DNA of 64,000 nt from NCBI GenBank assembly GCA_963995525.1, contig OZ023212.1:9470130-9534129 (forward strand), read 5' to 3'. The position numbers and the translations under genes are program-made. Below, piece by piece: positions 14,840 through 27,884 of the stretch. Below the pieces are notes generated by a model. That model was not told the origin of the DNA, ran no database searches, and was given only the letters and a program-made list of their open reading frames with translations. This DNA comes from Escarpia spicata. Its lineage: Eukaryota; Annelida; Polychaeta; Sabellida; Siboglinidae. Position 1 is the stretch's first letter; every line of letters starts with the position of its first letter.

Positions 14840-15400
14840 CTAGTGTTCTCTGGTTGGGTGGCCAGGTCGTGGAAGGCCCAAGTATTTGTCAACTCGGATG
14901 GCGGTGCACAGTTCTCTCAGTTGGGCGTTGTGCATTACAGGTTCGTATTTAATTATCAAACTGTAATATTCACCCGGTGTTAAATTATCGTGGTATTGCT
15001 GCCACAAATGTAACGCGTCTAACAGTTTTACCTGTACCGTAAAAAACCGAACCGTATCTAAACTGTTGTAATTGTCCACTTGAAATGTTCAAATATTTTC
15101 AAATACTGTTCCAAATATTTTGGGTATTGGTATTAATAAATGGCAAGTTAGATCTGGTACACGCCTGTCTTCTTTAATTTCTTGACAGTCAAACACGTTT
15201 ACTCTGCCATTTGGCAAATATTTTCCAGTCAGTAATAACTTCACTATGTGGGAAGTCATTGAGGTAATTCTAAGATATACCAGAGGAGCTAATATTACCT
15301 TACCTGTCAGTTGTTTCCATGTAATGATGCAATTTACAACAACAGGACTCTTTTGGCATGTCTGTCTTTTGATCATGGTTACCATTTCCGAGCTAACCAA
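14840..15400 (-). pseudogene. unknown protein ORF with one internal TGA
   Basis: I do not recognise this protein. On the minus strand one frame runs from about 15400 to 14840 and is broken only by a TGA at 15089-15091; the same frame continues for another 79 codons. Both halves look like real protein (WKQLTGKVILAPLVYLRI, NVFDCQEIKEDRRVPDLTCH, then LDTVRFFTVQVKLLDALHLW, ending LGLPRPGHPTREH). Near the stop the DNA holds imperfect repeats of AATATTTGAA. It starts about 100 bp beyond the Gypsy 3' end. It may be a retrocopy, an exon or an integrated foreign gene. No domain supports a choice, and the TGA most simply marks decay. Confidence 0.45.
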
Positions 15401-15829
15401 ACCTGCTAGCTGCTAGTAGGCCTACTGTTGTGCGAATGCTTATATAAACTCATAAGGCATGTTTGCACTATGTGGGTTTAGAAGAAGATAGGAACTTCAA
15501 AAGTCAGACGGAGCATCAACAAATATCATCATTACTTCTCTTCAATGGTGTAACTTTACAGCACACCAGATATAGCCAGTCAATAAGCAATGTCATATAT
15601 ATGTCAGCAGAGGGCGCCACGAAATCACATTACCTCGTTGTTTGTGGTGCTTGATGCTTGATGTTTTAAATCCCTTTGGCTTTGCAACCGTTCTCAGCTA
15701 AACTGTGATTGGTGCGGTGCACAACGTCAGAGCAACCAAAAAAATAAAAACAACAACGTGTAAATAGGTGTTCAAAATAAAAATAAAACACTAAAGCGCG
15801 AATAAAAACAAATAGTGCACTATATACAT
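15401..15829. other. no gene recognised
   Basis: AT-rich spacer. Nothing recognised. Confidence 0.4.
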
Positions 15830-17130
15830 AAGTTTATATCTTTACAGGATGTAGACGCCATGCAAGGGTTGCATTTGCCTGATGGCAGGCATGGCGACCC
15901 ACAGGAACGCTCGTAAAACTAATGATGGCGGGATAAATTATGTAGAACAGCAGTTAGTGGTAGTCTGTTCCATATGGATACTGCTCGGGGGTAGAATGTA
16001 TATTTATATGCATTGGTGGTTGGAGTGATATTATTGGTATAGGCTATTTAAGTGGATGGTCGATTCTGTTGGAGATATGCATGGCATGCTGGAAACATGA
16101 CGGAGGGCTAATGTAAATCATGTGATAGTGGATTGTGTAGAACATTGATGTTTGTTGAATGAGGCGACGTGTGTGGAATGAATGTTTCTTTCCGGTAGTC
16201 GAAGAAGACGAATCTTGCGGCAGTTCTTCAGATATGCTCTATCATATCATATCATATCATATCATATTATATCATATATCATATCATATCATATTATATC
16301 ATACCATATCATATCATATTATATCATATCATATCATGTTGTATCGGTTGCTGTGTTGGGATTCCAGAATTCACTGGCGTACTCAATTTGTGGGCGGACA
16401 AGAGTTTTGTAAGTTTTTTCTTTGACATTTTGTGAGCATGGTGATAGTGTTCTTCTTAGCGGCTTAGGAGTTCAAGTGTGCGGCTGGCTGGCTGGTAGTT
16501 ATTTTGGAGCAGTATTCATTCCATTTGAGGTCATGTCATATTGTGACTCCTAGACCTAGCCTTAGGCTTAGGTAGTCATGCTTTTGGACATGGTTTAATG
16601 ATTTTCCCAGCAGTGAATATTGATATAGACTTGGGTTATGTTTACGAGTGACTTAACATTGAAGTGCATTGACCACTTCTTAAACCAGTTTGCCAGAGTT
16701 TCTAGATCGTTTTGTAATATATGTTGATGTTACGTGTTCTTTATTTCCTTGTATAGGATGCATGCTATCCCCGAGGGACTCCGGAAGTGACCCAGGAAGA
16801 ATGTGTGCCATTGACTGAAACAGCTTGTTCAAGATGGGATATGAAGTTATTGATCTAGCCAAGCCCAAGGCCAAGGGTGCTATCTGTGATGCCATATAGA
16901 CATAGTAGTTTAATTTATGTAATAGGTGGTGATAAGAGACTTTATCGAAAGCTTTACTGAAGTCGAGTAATGTTATATCTGTCTGACCTTTTTGATTTAG
17001 AGTTTCTGACCAGTCATTGATTGAGTTTATGAGTTGTGTTACAGTAGAGAGGCAATTCATTCGTGAATTCATGTTGTTCGTTACTGTGGTTGTTATGAGT
17101 GTTGAGATGTTTGGCGACATGACTTAGGAT
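15830..17130 (-). mobile_element. decayed LINE fragment (RT domain), minus strand
   Basis: On the minus strand at 16.68-17.12 kb an RT stretch with TDITLLDFSKAFDKVSYHHLL (RT motif A region) and surrounding helices marks a CR1/Jockey-superfamily LINE. The part nearer 15.9-16.6 kb carries only short decayed pieces and a pentanucleotide microsatellite. Borders are approximate. Confidence 0.7.
16238..16338. repeat. (ATATC)n pentanucleotide microsatellite
   Basis: About 100 bp of ATCAT/ATATC units with a few ATTAT variants. Ile-Ser-Tyr-His frames across it are artefacts. Confidence 0.95.
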
Positions 17131-17134
17131 TTAT

Positions 17135-18880
17135 ATGAGGTTATTATCTAGGCTACTTATATATTTCAAGAATAAATCGCATGTGAGCATGACACCCGAC
17201 ATACTGTTAAATTATCATAATAAATATTATTCAGTACTTTTGTCACAGAGTATGATTCCATTAATAAAAAACATACTTTCTTTTTTTCAATTTACAACAA
17301 TAATATGATATATTATTTTTTATTGTTGAGCTCCTCATATTTTATTTCACATAAAGAATTTATATATTTTGTTGATATGTCAATGTGGAAAATCCCATTA
17401 AAAAGATTGAATACATGTAATTTTTACACATATCTTGAATGTTTACAAAAAACGTTATGCCAGCTAAAGTTGTCACTATGTGCTGAATAACATTGACACA
17501 ACGGGTACAGGGTACCGTCACATGCAGACTAAATTCATCATGATCATCGCTGACGGTATGATCACGCCAACGGGAACACTAACTGGTATTTCGTTGGGAA
17601 AACTTTTCAAAACAACGTGTGTCTCGCGTCTAGTTTTCGTTTACAGTGTCACGCGACTGCATATATCTATATGGGCTAAAAAGTATCTGCGCCGATCCGT
17701 TTGACATAAAAAGGTATGTGAGTAAAAGACTGATGTGGTGAAAGTTGATCCAATCGAACATTTCGTTGTCTTCGTGGAATCATTATTTGGTGTTGCATTC
17801 TGGACCTGGAAGTCGGACAGCCGTGTACTTGCTCCGCAATTACTACTGGGGGCGTCCAACTCCAGGTGACTAATCGTGCGACCAATCGTTTTTTGCCATT
17901 TTAACAAAAACTTGATCTGTAAGATACCTATGTGCTCAATTTATAACACATATTCCATCCAGTTACTGCAAACAAATTGTTAGAAAAGTTGTTTTGAGTG
18001 AATTACTTACGAATTTAGACCGAGCGAAATTCAAATCTCGTAAAACAAGTTAAAGACGCCTACGTCTGATATAAGACAAAAACCGTCCGTCCAATATGCG
18101 CTGTGTATAATTATTATGTGTGTAGGCCAGAGCGTGTCACGTGAATCACTGCGACATCGGACAGGGTATTAACATAGGCAAAGAGCGTTAGAACTCGAGA
18201 TTTCAGTGACACGAATTTTGACCTGGCACGAATATTCCGGTCGAGTGTATAAATAAAATATGGAAATTCAAAAAATTCGAAAGAAATTATTTTGTATGGA
18301 ATGTTAAATTTTTACAAAATCAGTAACACTAACAGTTATTTTATCAATTAAGTGTAAAAAAATTGTAAGAAAAGTGTTTATTTAATTTAAAAAAAATACG
18401 ATTTTAGAAAAACATTCAACGCCAACAGGCTCACGGCACTCGGAAGCCACCTATTTGAGTATTTCTTGTAATAAAAAAGCCTCACTGGCTAATAAAGGGA
18501 CTAAAGCCATGCATTAAATGTGCTCACACACGTGGCCGTTCAATAACTTTCCTGTGGTGACACATACAAATAGTTACTTACATTTCGTTCGATAAACAGT
18601 AATGTTGCGTTTGTTTACAACACTGTCATCGATATGTCCCATTTCGGCATTTGTGACGTCCATGAACTGCGCTCGATACAAAACAAGTCTCAAAAACCTG
18701 TTTGCCTCATTTTTATTTGAAACAATAACTTTGTTGCAAGTCTATAGACGCCCTTTGGCTTTGCTGATAAAGTCTGATCTGACAGTATGTCCCGAAACAT
18801 GAGATCCAGCGGACATCCACAAGCCAGCAGAAACTGGAAGGTAGCAGAAATTGTTCCAGTTACTATTGACAGTACTGCCA
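17135..18880. other. no gene recognised
   Basis: Long AT-rich host stretch without coding motifs, tRNA folds or shared repeats that I can identify. Confidence 0.4.
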
Positions 18881-18881
18881 A

Positions 18882-18883
<2 letters not shown>

Positions 18884-18917
<34 letters not shown>

Positions 18918-18930
18918 CAGTAGCAGTAGT
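18884..18930. repeat. (AGT)n trinucleotide microsatellite
   Basis: About 13 AGT units followed by AGC/AGT variants. Confidence 0.93.
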
Positions 18931-20039
18931 TGGCAATGTCAATGGAACATTTTAAATCCGATCTGACAGGTTTTTTGTATATACAAGCTTGTCAGACACA
19001 AGTCGGATATGTCAGGTTGTGTTGAATCTAGAAGGACCAGACATCAGTTAGCAGTTTGATGCTATATAAGAACTAACTGTGGTTGCTTTGTCTTCAAACG
19101 TCTTTCAGGAAAAGGATCAACATCGAAATACAAGAGAATGTTTTACTATATTTTATCTCATCAGGAGAACAGAACTGAACTACATATTTTCAAATCAATT
19201 AGGGTGTCTAAAATAGTTTTTAAGACTTCAGTATTTCTGATATAGATTTACTACATGGGTAGTTGGCATATATTTTGAATAGTTTTAAGTGAATACATGC
19301 AACATTCATAACTTTAACACATCTATTGCATTTATTTTCAGACCTAAGATATAAAACCATTTTCATCTATTAAATTCCTTTTTTAATACAATTCAGTACC
19401 AGGCATTGCAATATGTGTAACTCGAGTCAACATACTTCATCAGAAGAAGACTCACCTAGCACTGCAATACTTAGCATAGTCCCTTGTTACATGTTTAAAC
19501 ATTTTATGTTTTAAAAATAATGAATGGACTTTCATGCTTCTGTTTTTGTTTCTTTCAAAAGAATATAAGACGTACCACATGAGCTGGTAATTATAAAATG
19601 TTGTTGGCTGTTAACTGAAGTTCTTAGGAAAACTGGAAAAGAATATGTCTCTTGACTCAAGAAGAAGTCGTTGGGTGGTGTGGTTCTTGTGTGACTCCAA
19701 TTGGGTTTCACATCAGCAAGACGCAAAAGAGAATAGTACTAGTAGATAAGTTCACGTTAATGTACTCATAAACCTCCAGAGGTCTCCTCCATTGTCTCAG
19801 TTGAAGATAGACTTGGGAAACATAGATTACCTTAAATGTTATATGTACAATAACTCTTACACATTTAATTATAGCATTTGTTATAGAGTATGGCAACTAG
19901 TATTACTGACCGTGTATGTAATGTTTTTGCGCAAAATTAAAACAATTATAATGTTATGTATACATTTACACTACGATTAGTGCATGGATGCATCTAGCTG
20001 TTTTGATTACAATTAATAGTGATTGAAGTTTGCTGTAGT
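18931..20039. other. no gene recognised
   Basis: AT-rich host sequence. No motif found. Confidence 0.4.
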
Positions 20040-20232
20040 CTACCTGGCTATAGACAGTGGTGCATATTTCTGCACGAATAATCTGTGTGCCTAATTGCGG
20101 CGTTGATGGATGCTTCCCAGAGAAATCGAGACGGTGTTCGATTGAACAGGTCTGCCAGGGAGTAAAGTGTAGAGCACTTTGAGCTGTCCTGAGGACTGGA
20201 TACCGCGCTATATAAGAACTTACCTTTTAAAT
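20040..20232 (+). mobile_element. SINE copy 3 (body only, head missing)
   Basis: It starts at ACCTGGCTATAGACAG and runs through GAACAGGTCTGCCAGGGAGTAAAG to a GCGCTATATAAGAACTTACC tail. The tRNA-like head present in the 61.2-kb copy is absent, as expected of a 5'-truncated SINE. Confidence 0.83.
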
Positions 20233-20820
20233 AGGGGACATCTTTGCTTAGGTTGTACAACTTATTTTCTTTGCCCAATTCAAACACATGATGCACACCA
20301 CTCGCAACGATATTACTTCGTCTATACTAAATGTTGTTGATTTCGATTCGATAGTCGTTGCATCCGACTTTCTCAAGGACCTTATATGTTCCTTTCCAAT
20401 GCATCAACTGGGCTGTTCCATTCTACCTTCAAATCTTCAAAACAAATTTCAACACCATCCAATAGGTGATACTCTAAATCAACAAGTATAAATTTTCATT
20501 ATAACTACATCCCTATACGCAGTAAGATTATCTCATTTAAACTTACGTCCATATCACCATATCTATTCATAAGGAACGGCCAATCATGTTATAAATATGA
20601 CACGTTGTATTCCTACCTGTCTACCCTCTATAATGATATTTGCCCGGTTCTTTAAAATCTGACCTTAGGCTACCACTACAGTTCCTTCACAGTATTGCAT
20701 GACCACTGGATAGCCATCAATGGCCTACAAGGCAACCCTAACACTAGTCAGCCAACCATACCTTTACATTGTAACCCAAAATGCAGTCTTTCACCGACGC
20801 TACCAACCTATGTTAAGTTC
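20233..20820. other. no gene recognised
   Basis: Spacer with short open frames on both strands; possibly old retroelement debris, but no motif is firm. Confidence 0.35.
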
Positions 20821-21195
20821 CTAAAATTACAATCTTGACAGTGTCGTGAAGGCAGACTCTCCGGCAACACTGACTCCTACCAAAAGCTGAAACAGTCTCG
20901 AAAACGCGCCCTCAAACAGGATCAAGAAAACTACTGAAACTGTAAAGCGAAATGCATCGAGAATGCTGCCATTCACAACAATCATGGCACCATGTATCGG
21001 GAATTCAGAACCCTGGCAGCTGGTCACACAATCCACAACAAAATCAATCTTGTTAAGGATAAAAACGGCTCTAATCTTACAAACAAAGAAGACTGCCTCA
21101 ATCGCTGGAAAGAACACTTTAGCAGTCTCCTCAACGAGTCCCCGCCGGAACCGGATCCATGTGACAACAACATCTATTGTAGCGTGTGTGGTGCA
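20821..21195 (+). mobile_element. RTE-type LINE, 5' part of an interrupted copy
   Basis: Plus-strand linker region between endonuclease and RT (NHGTMYREFRTL, NKEDCLNRWKEHFSSLLNE). The expected continuation (VTIEEVTTALSKLKNGRA and the RT) is found 3.5 kb downstream at 24.73 kb, after another LINE. The two parts look like one element split by a later insertion. Confidence 0.75.
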
Positions 21196-24100
21196 GCGCG
21201 TGTTAGCAGCTCCCATGATAGATGCCTAAAATTCATCATTTTGGACGTGTTCTACGTACTGGACCTTGGGACATTTTATTGGAGTTATGTGTAAGATCAT
21301 CGTTGTCATATACATTATAGTCTTTTAATTTTATCTATATGGTTTCTCGATTTGGGATGAACTTTTAATAACTTACCTAAGCCGGGTTTGCTCAACCGGG
21401 TAGAGACCGTCAAGCGGAACGCTGTTTACCATTATTGGATTACGCAATCGCATGACGACCAAGACGCAGTATTCAGCCATGGCTCTCCACAAGTTGGCCG
21501 GCGCTGTGCTGGGAAAGCCGGTCAGCAGGCCACTGTGGAACATTCTGACAGTGAATGGCATTTCCAGAATGCGGCCAATCAGAAGGAGTCAGCGAGGTAG
21601 GACAATGTCACGCCAGACAATGCGGCTGACCCCCAGAGATGATATAAACAAACAGAGACACATTGACGCAATATTGAGCAACAGTCAATATGATATTTCC
21701 CGCGACATCGCTATGGCTACTGTCAACACAAACATTTGCGGAACTGTGCGCCAGAACTCTAAATTTGGCGGGGACCTGCCTAGCGGCTTACGGTTTGTCC
21801 AGTGGAACGCCCGCAGTGTGTATCCCAAGTTAGATGAGCTGCGACTGATAATGAGTGACTCAAAACGTGAGGCTGACGTGCTGGGCATCACAGAAAGCTG
21901 GCTAAATGCGACTTACAGTCATAGCTCTGTGGCCATCAACGGCTACAACCTCGAGCGAAGAGACAGGACCACTGGTAGAGATGGAGGAGTGGCTGTCTAC
22001 CTCCATGACAGTGTGCCATGCAATCGACAACACGACCTAGAGAAAGATCAGTGGAGGATCTGTGGGTTGAAATAAAATTTACCTGCTCGAGCGGCCTCCT
22101 GTTGGGAACAGTATATCGACCACCGGATAACTATGGTATCGATAATTGGTGCTCACTGATCGAATCCACGCTGGAAAGAACTCAAGGTGAGAACAAAGAG
22201 ACATTATTATTATGGGTGATATAAACATCAACTTCGTGAATGGAGTAGTCTCCGATGAGGAATGGCAAGCTGTTGTGGACGCATTCCAACTGACACAGGT
22301 CATCACATCACCAACCTGTGTGACCGCAACAAGTGATATACTAATTGACCACATATACACGACACACCCGCAACATGTCCGAGCCAGCAAAGTTGGTGTA
22401 TTCTCTGCCAGTGATCATTTTCCGGTGGTAATCTTACGCAAACGCAACTCAACTAAAACTGATATTCCCTCTATGATCACATATCGACAGTATAAACACT
22501 TTAATCTAGACAATTTTGTGCATGATCTTCATCAAATGCCATGGTCAGATGTTGGCAAGCATGCTGGTGTAGATGATGCGCTGGATGCATGGATGACAAT
22601 TTTTTTGGGTGTGTGTGTGTGACAAACATGCGCTAGTGAAGCGCAGAAACGTAAAGCGAAAACAGCAGCCAGACTGGCTCACAGGAGATATTGTTGGTGC
22701 TATGCAACAGAGAGATAAACACAAGTCACAAGGGAGGTGGGAAAACTACAAGGTTTGGCGAAACAAGGTGACTAATATGATCCAGACTGCAAAAACTTCC
22801 TTCTATCAACATGTCATCGAAGAGCACACCAGAAACCCACGTCAGCTGTGGGCATTTTCGTGACCTGTGTCCACGAGATATAATACAAACGCCACGTAGC
22901 ATCAGAGATGGTGAACAGGAAATCACAGAACCAGAAAACATTGCAAACACCTTCAACGAATACTTCAGAAACATAGCCAACCAATACACTAGTGCCAGCC
23001 AAGACATACAACAACAACACACACAGCTCAAACACTTTGTCAGTGACAAGCTCGAAACAGCGTACTCGATCCCAAAAATCACAGAGCAAACGGTGAACAG
23101 AGCACTCATGGCTTTCCGTCCTGACAAATCCACAGGACCCGACACAATCAGTGCTAGGCTGCTGAAGGCAGCTGCGCCTGCCATCACAATGTCTGTCACA
23201 GCACTCATAAACAACAGCATTGTGAGTGGCAAATTTCCAACGCTGTGGAAGCTTGCAAAGGTTACTCCAATTCACAAGAAGGGGCGTACTGACGACAATG
23301 GCAACTACCGACCGTTATCAGTCTTGTGTGTTCTTAGCAAGATATTGGAGCGACACGTACACGACAGTCTGTATGCCTATCTCATGTCTCATAACATGCT
23401 ACATGACGGCCAATCGGGTTTCCGTCCCAAGCACTCATGTGAGACAGAACTGAACCACGTGGTGCATAAGTGAGCGACGGCTATTGACAATGGACTAGTG
23501 AATGGTGTAGTGTTGCTAGATCTGCGAAAGGCTTTCGACCTTGTGAACCACACAGTCCTGCTGCAGAAATTGGCCATCTACGGATGTTCACAACATTCAA
23601 TGCGATGGTTCTCTTCGCATCTGTCAGAGCGCCAACAGTTTGTCCAGTTCAAGTGCAAACTGTCTGGTCAAGCTGAGATCACAACGGGAGTTCCCCAAGG
23701 CTCTTTACTGGGACCACTGTTTTTATTGTGTTCATGAACGACATGCCCCTAAGCACAAGAACGATAAACTCTGTGGACATATATGCTGATGATTCCACCA
23801 TCAGTGCCACGAGAAAGACTGTTCAGACAATCGAACAGAGCCTAAACAATGATCTTCAGGAAATCTCCAAGTGGTGTGACGAAAATAGTATGGTTATTAA
23901 TGCTGAAAAAACGAAGATCACGATCATCACGACCCGACAAAAGTGGCAAAATCTTGACAAAACTGACATCGAGATATTCATAAAGGGAGACAAGCTTCAA
24001 GTGGTCGAAAGTGAGAGGCTACTTGGGCTTCAGGTAGATAATTTCCTCATCTGGAACGCCCATGTGCACAAGACACACAACACGATTGCCGGAAACCTCG

Positions 24101-24714
24101 CACTCCTCTGCAGAATAAAGAAATACCTTCCATACCAAGCACGGAAGACGTTCTACAACAGCTACGTTCTACCACACATGGACTATTGCAGCACACTCTG
24201 GGGCAATGCAAATTCATCAGAACGTATTTACAAACTACAAAGACGTGCTGCCACAATCATAGCAGACTCTGAATACAGAGCTCCAAGACCTGTATGTTCC
24301 AAGAGCACGGACCAACATCTTCAAGAACTCTATAGCTGTTAATGGCGCATAAATATGGACTACTTTAAATCCAGAAATAAGAAAATGCAGCTCTCTAAGT
24401 GCGTTTAAGGGAGCATATTTGCAGAACGTGTTTAATTAGAAAACAGGGACAAACAACGTAATGAACATTTTAACACATCGTTTTTTATTTTATTTATTGA
24501 TGCTACATATTTTACAAATATTTATGCAATTCTAATTTCAAATTTTTAATATGTATTTAAGTATATCTTAACTACATTATGCAATATACTATTTTATTTA
24601 AATAATTTGTTTAGCATTTCTATAACATTTACTTGTACTCTAATATTTTACAATCACGACCCTTAGGAAGATAAAATGTATATTTTATAAGGTTATCGTG
24701 AATAAACAATGTTT
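21196..24714 (+). mobile_element. CR1/L2-like LINE nested in the RTE element
   Basis: About 3.4 kb of a non-LTR retrotransposon. In order: APE endonuclease (RFVQWNARSVYPKLDELR, LGITESWLN, RRDRTTGRDGGVAVYLHD, GDININF, ASDHFPVV), linker, RT (KSTGPDTISARLLKAAAPA, YRPLSVLCVLSKILER, GVVLLDLRKAFDLVNH, TTGVPQGSLLGPLFLL, VDIYADDST) and the C-terminal part (WKAHVHK-like region, PHMDYCSTLWGN). At least six frame changes or stops, including a short TG expansion at 22.61 kb, make it inactive. The 3' end is a noncoding AT-rich tail ending in a short TTATTATTATTA run at 24.71 kb, as in CR1-type elements. Confidence 0.87.
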
Positions 24715-24724
24715 ATTATTATTA

Positions 24725-25836
24725 ACACGTCTCATACTCCTGTTAGTGTACACCACAGTCCCCCTATCTTAGAGTCTCCTGTGACCATCGAGGAAGTGAC
24801 AACGGCTCTCTCCAAACTGAAGAATGGACGTGCAGCTAGAATATGCAATGTCACCGCTGAAATGCTCAAAGCCGGCGGAACCTCTATGATTTTGTGGCTT
24901 CAAAATATAATAAACTGTGTTTGGGTAAACGAAGAAATCCCTACAGATTGGAGACGTGGTATCATCCTGCCATTCTGGAAACACAAGGGCGACCGCCTAG
25001 TTTTCAGCAATCACAGAGGAATAAAACTTCTATCGATACCTGGTAAACTTTTCGCATTCTTCTTATTACATCGTTCAATTAAGGCTATTAGGTCAAAAGA
25101 AGAGTCCAGCAGGCTGCTTTCGATCCGGGCAGTTCCACTGTTGATCAGATATTCTCTCTACGCCAGATGATCGAAAAGCTAAATGAATTTCGTCAAACCG
25201 CCTTCATTACTTTTATTGATTTTAAAGCTGCTTTTGATAGTATCAACTGCAAGAGCTTCTGGTTACTCCTTCAAAACACCTGCCTGCCCCCAAAGTTATG
25301 CCGATTGTTCAAGCTACTGTATAGCGACAGTGAGAGTTGTATCCACCTCGGTAATGATTCTTCAGATCTTTTCTCCATTGGCTCCGGTGTACGTCAAGGC
25401 TGTGTGGTTGCCCCTGACCTGTTCAATCTCACCAATGACCATATCATGGTACAACTCGAGAGAAATGCCGGTTCTTCCCTCGGCATTAGACTTGGAGACA
25501 CTGTCGTGACAGACATGGATTATGCAGATGACATTGCCATCTTCTGCACATCGTGTGCTGACCTCGTCCTCAAAGAACTCTGCTCTATAGCCAGTGTTGT
25601 TGGCCTTTCCATCAGCTGGGCCAAAACGAAAGCGATGGCAATATGGGCAGACATCAATGGCGAAATCATCGACTTTGTGGATGAGTTTACTTACCTGGGT
25701 TCCGTCATATCTGCTAATGGCTCTGTCGACCACGAGGTCGCAGTTAGAATCGGCAAAGCAGCGGGTGCAATGAAACGACTGTCAACTGCTCTGTGGCGCA
25801 GACGTTCCATCTCGCGGGGTACCAAGCTAAAGATGT
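24725..25836 (+). mobile_element. RTE-type LINE, 3' part of the interrupted copy
   Basis: RT of the element whose 5' part is at 20.82-21.19 kb. Seen: VTIEEVTTALSKLKNGRA, PTDWRRGIILPFWKHKGD, one frame change near 25.16 kb, then FITFIDFKAAFDSI, SIGSGVRQGCVVAPDLFN, DMDYADDIAIF and EFTYLGSVISANGS. The frame holds to about 25.84 kb, where the LINE-like sequence stops. Confidence 0.82.
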
Positions 25837-26205
25837 TCAATGCAATAGGTTTATATATATTATTAGTTATTTCGGCCATGTGTAACGGCATTAATCTCTA
25901 CATATACTAATCAAGGAAGGAAAAGTTCAAACGGCTGCTAAAATGACATACGCGAAGTAGGCGTGAAGTCACAATCACGTAAATTAATCAACCAACACAA
26001 TGAATTTTGACCCGTTGGTTGGCGTACGTTATTATTTCATCAGTTTCGCCGCGATTTAAACGTGGTTGGAGCGTATAACATGAAATCAAGAAACAATGAA
26101 GTGCGCATGTCTGAACCTATGCAAACGAGGAAATGGGAACCACTATTTAGGCTTGAGTCATGTGCAGATCAGTATTTTTATTATAAAACTTATTTGCAAC
26201 CTCAT
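25837..26205. other. no gene recognised
   Basis: Spacer between LINE fragments. Nothing recognised. Confidence 0.4.
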
Positions 26206-26480
26206 GGAAATATGCTTTCCTACTAAGGTCGTGACGCGGCACACAGCTGATAAACCATGGGTTACGGACTGGTTTAGAGCATTAGTACGTAAAAAACAGC
26301 GCCCTCACATGAGTGGTGATTTGAACCAAGCAAAAATATTGCGTAATAATAATGACAAACTTCTATAGCGCATAAATCCCCAGGAATCTTAACTCAGAGG
26401 CGCAACATACAAGAATCATTGGGCAAAATCATTAACAGGAACAAGCAAGAGTTGTCATTAGAGCATGGGACCGCCGAAGG
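26206..26480 (+). mobile_element. short LINE fragment (pre-RT linker)
   Basis: Encodes a HTADKPWVTDWFRALVRKKQ-like stretch, the typical linker before RT in CR1-type LINEs, then decays. Confidence 0.6.
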
Positions 26481-26484
26481 TTAG

Positions 26485-27880
26485 GGTGGGAATGCAATTT
26501 CAAATAAATAAGCCTGGAAGGTTTTTGTAGTTTCAGATGATTCTAAAGTGATAGGGAGTTGGTTCCAGATTGTGGGTACAGCTACCGAAAAAGCACGTTT
26601 GCTGATATTAAGCTTGATTTTCGGAACAAAACGTCGTTGTGAAACAGATGATCTGAGATTCCTGGGGATATCGAAAAAACGAAGGAGACTAAATAAATAG
26701 GATGGGTGTTGCGTAGAAAGGGTACGATATGTGATAGTGGCTAATTTGAATTGTATTCGATATGTAACTGGAAGCCAATGCAACTGTCTAAGTAGATGCA
26801 GAGATGGTGAGAAACGAGGTGCTTTTAGTACTACACGTGCTATACAATTATGTACACGGTGGAGTTTAGCTATGTCCCTTTTAGCAATATCGTTTAGGAG
26901 TGAGTTGCAGTAGTCAAGGCGACTGCTAATTAAAGATATTGTTTTAGCAGTAGATAAAGACAAAAAACGCAAAGCTGAAATCACTGTCAAAGATAACACC
27001 AATATTACGAACAGTATCTGATGGTGATGTATTATTACCAAGCCATTTAACTGGAAAGTAGTTAACAACATTGTTTCATTGTTGTTTTGTGCCAATAATA
27101 ATTATATCAGTTTTATTTGGATTTAGCTTCAATTTACTTGCTTCCATCCACAGCAAGATGTCAGTGAGACAGTCATTTAAAGTTGATAGAGATGTATGTA
27201 TATCAGTTGGTGAAACTACACCTGTATGTCATCAGCATACAAGTGATGATTTATATTATGATTAGTTATGACTCGACTAAGGGATGTAGTGTATAAGCTA
27301 AACAGAACAGGTCCAATGACAGAACCTTGTGGGACACCAAATAGAAGGTGTTCTGGACAAGACAGTGAGCCAGATATGTTAATGCTTTGATATCGGTCTG
27401 AAAAATATGAACTAAACCACTGAAGAGCCGTGCCAGATATATCACAATGTCTATTAAGGCGATGTAAAAGAATGTCGTGATCTATTGTATCAAAAGCAGC
27501 TGATAGATCTAGTAAGGTGAGAGCAATCAATTCGCTATTATCCATATTGCTTACAATGTCATTATTTATTTTAAGAAGATCCGTCTCAGTTGAATGAAAT
27601 CGCTTATATGCAGATTGTAGATCATTTGATAAACGCTCTGAATAAATGTGTTTATGGAGTCGATTTGCATCCACCTTCTCCAATACTTTTTGACAAAAAA
27701 CTAAGATTTGAGATAGGACGGTCATTTTTAAGGTCATGTTTGCACAGACTTTGTTTTTTAATAAGAGGATTGACAAGAGCTTGCTTGAATTCGTGTGGAA
27801 CAACACCATCCTTAATTGACATTTATAATATGTGTAATACGTTAAACCAGTTGATCAATGCAACTCTTCAGTAGAAATGT
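26485..27880 (-). mobile_element. CR1-like LINE, 3' portion, minus strand
   Basis: Read leftwards: RT (LEKVDANRLHKHI, SAYKRFHSTETDLLK, LTLLDLSAAFDTIDHD, FGVPQGSVIGPVLFSLY, HLYADDIQV) at 27.22-27.81 kb. A decayed join follows, then the C-terminal region (SRLDYCNSLLNDI, LHWLPVTYRIQFKL, HPSYL, FSVAVPTIWNQLP) at 26.48-27.0 kb. It is 5'-truncated. Confidence 0.88.
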
Positions 27881-27884
27881 TGGA

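Noticed and set aside
15089..15091. TGA as a selenocysteine codon
   Set aside because: No SECIS-like hairpin was seen and no selenoprotein family fits; decay is simpler.
16159..16425. Ile-Ser-Tyr-His repeat protein
   Set aside because: Translation of the ATATC microsatellite.
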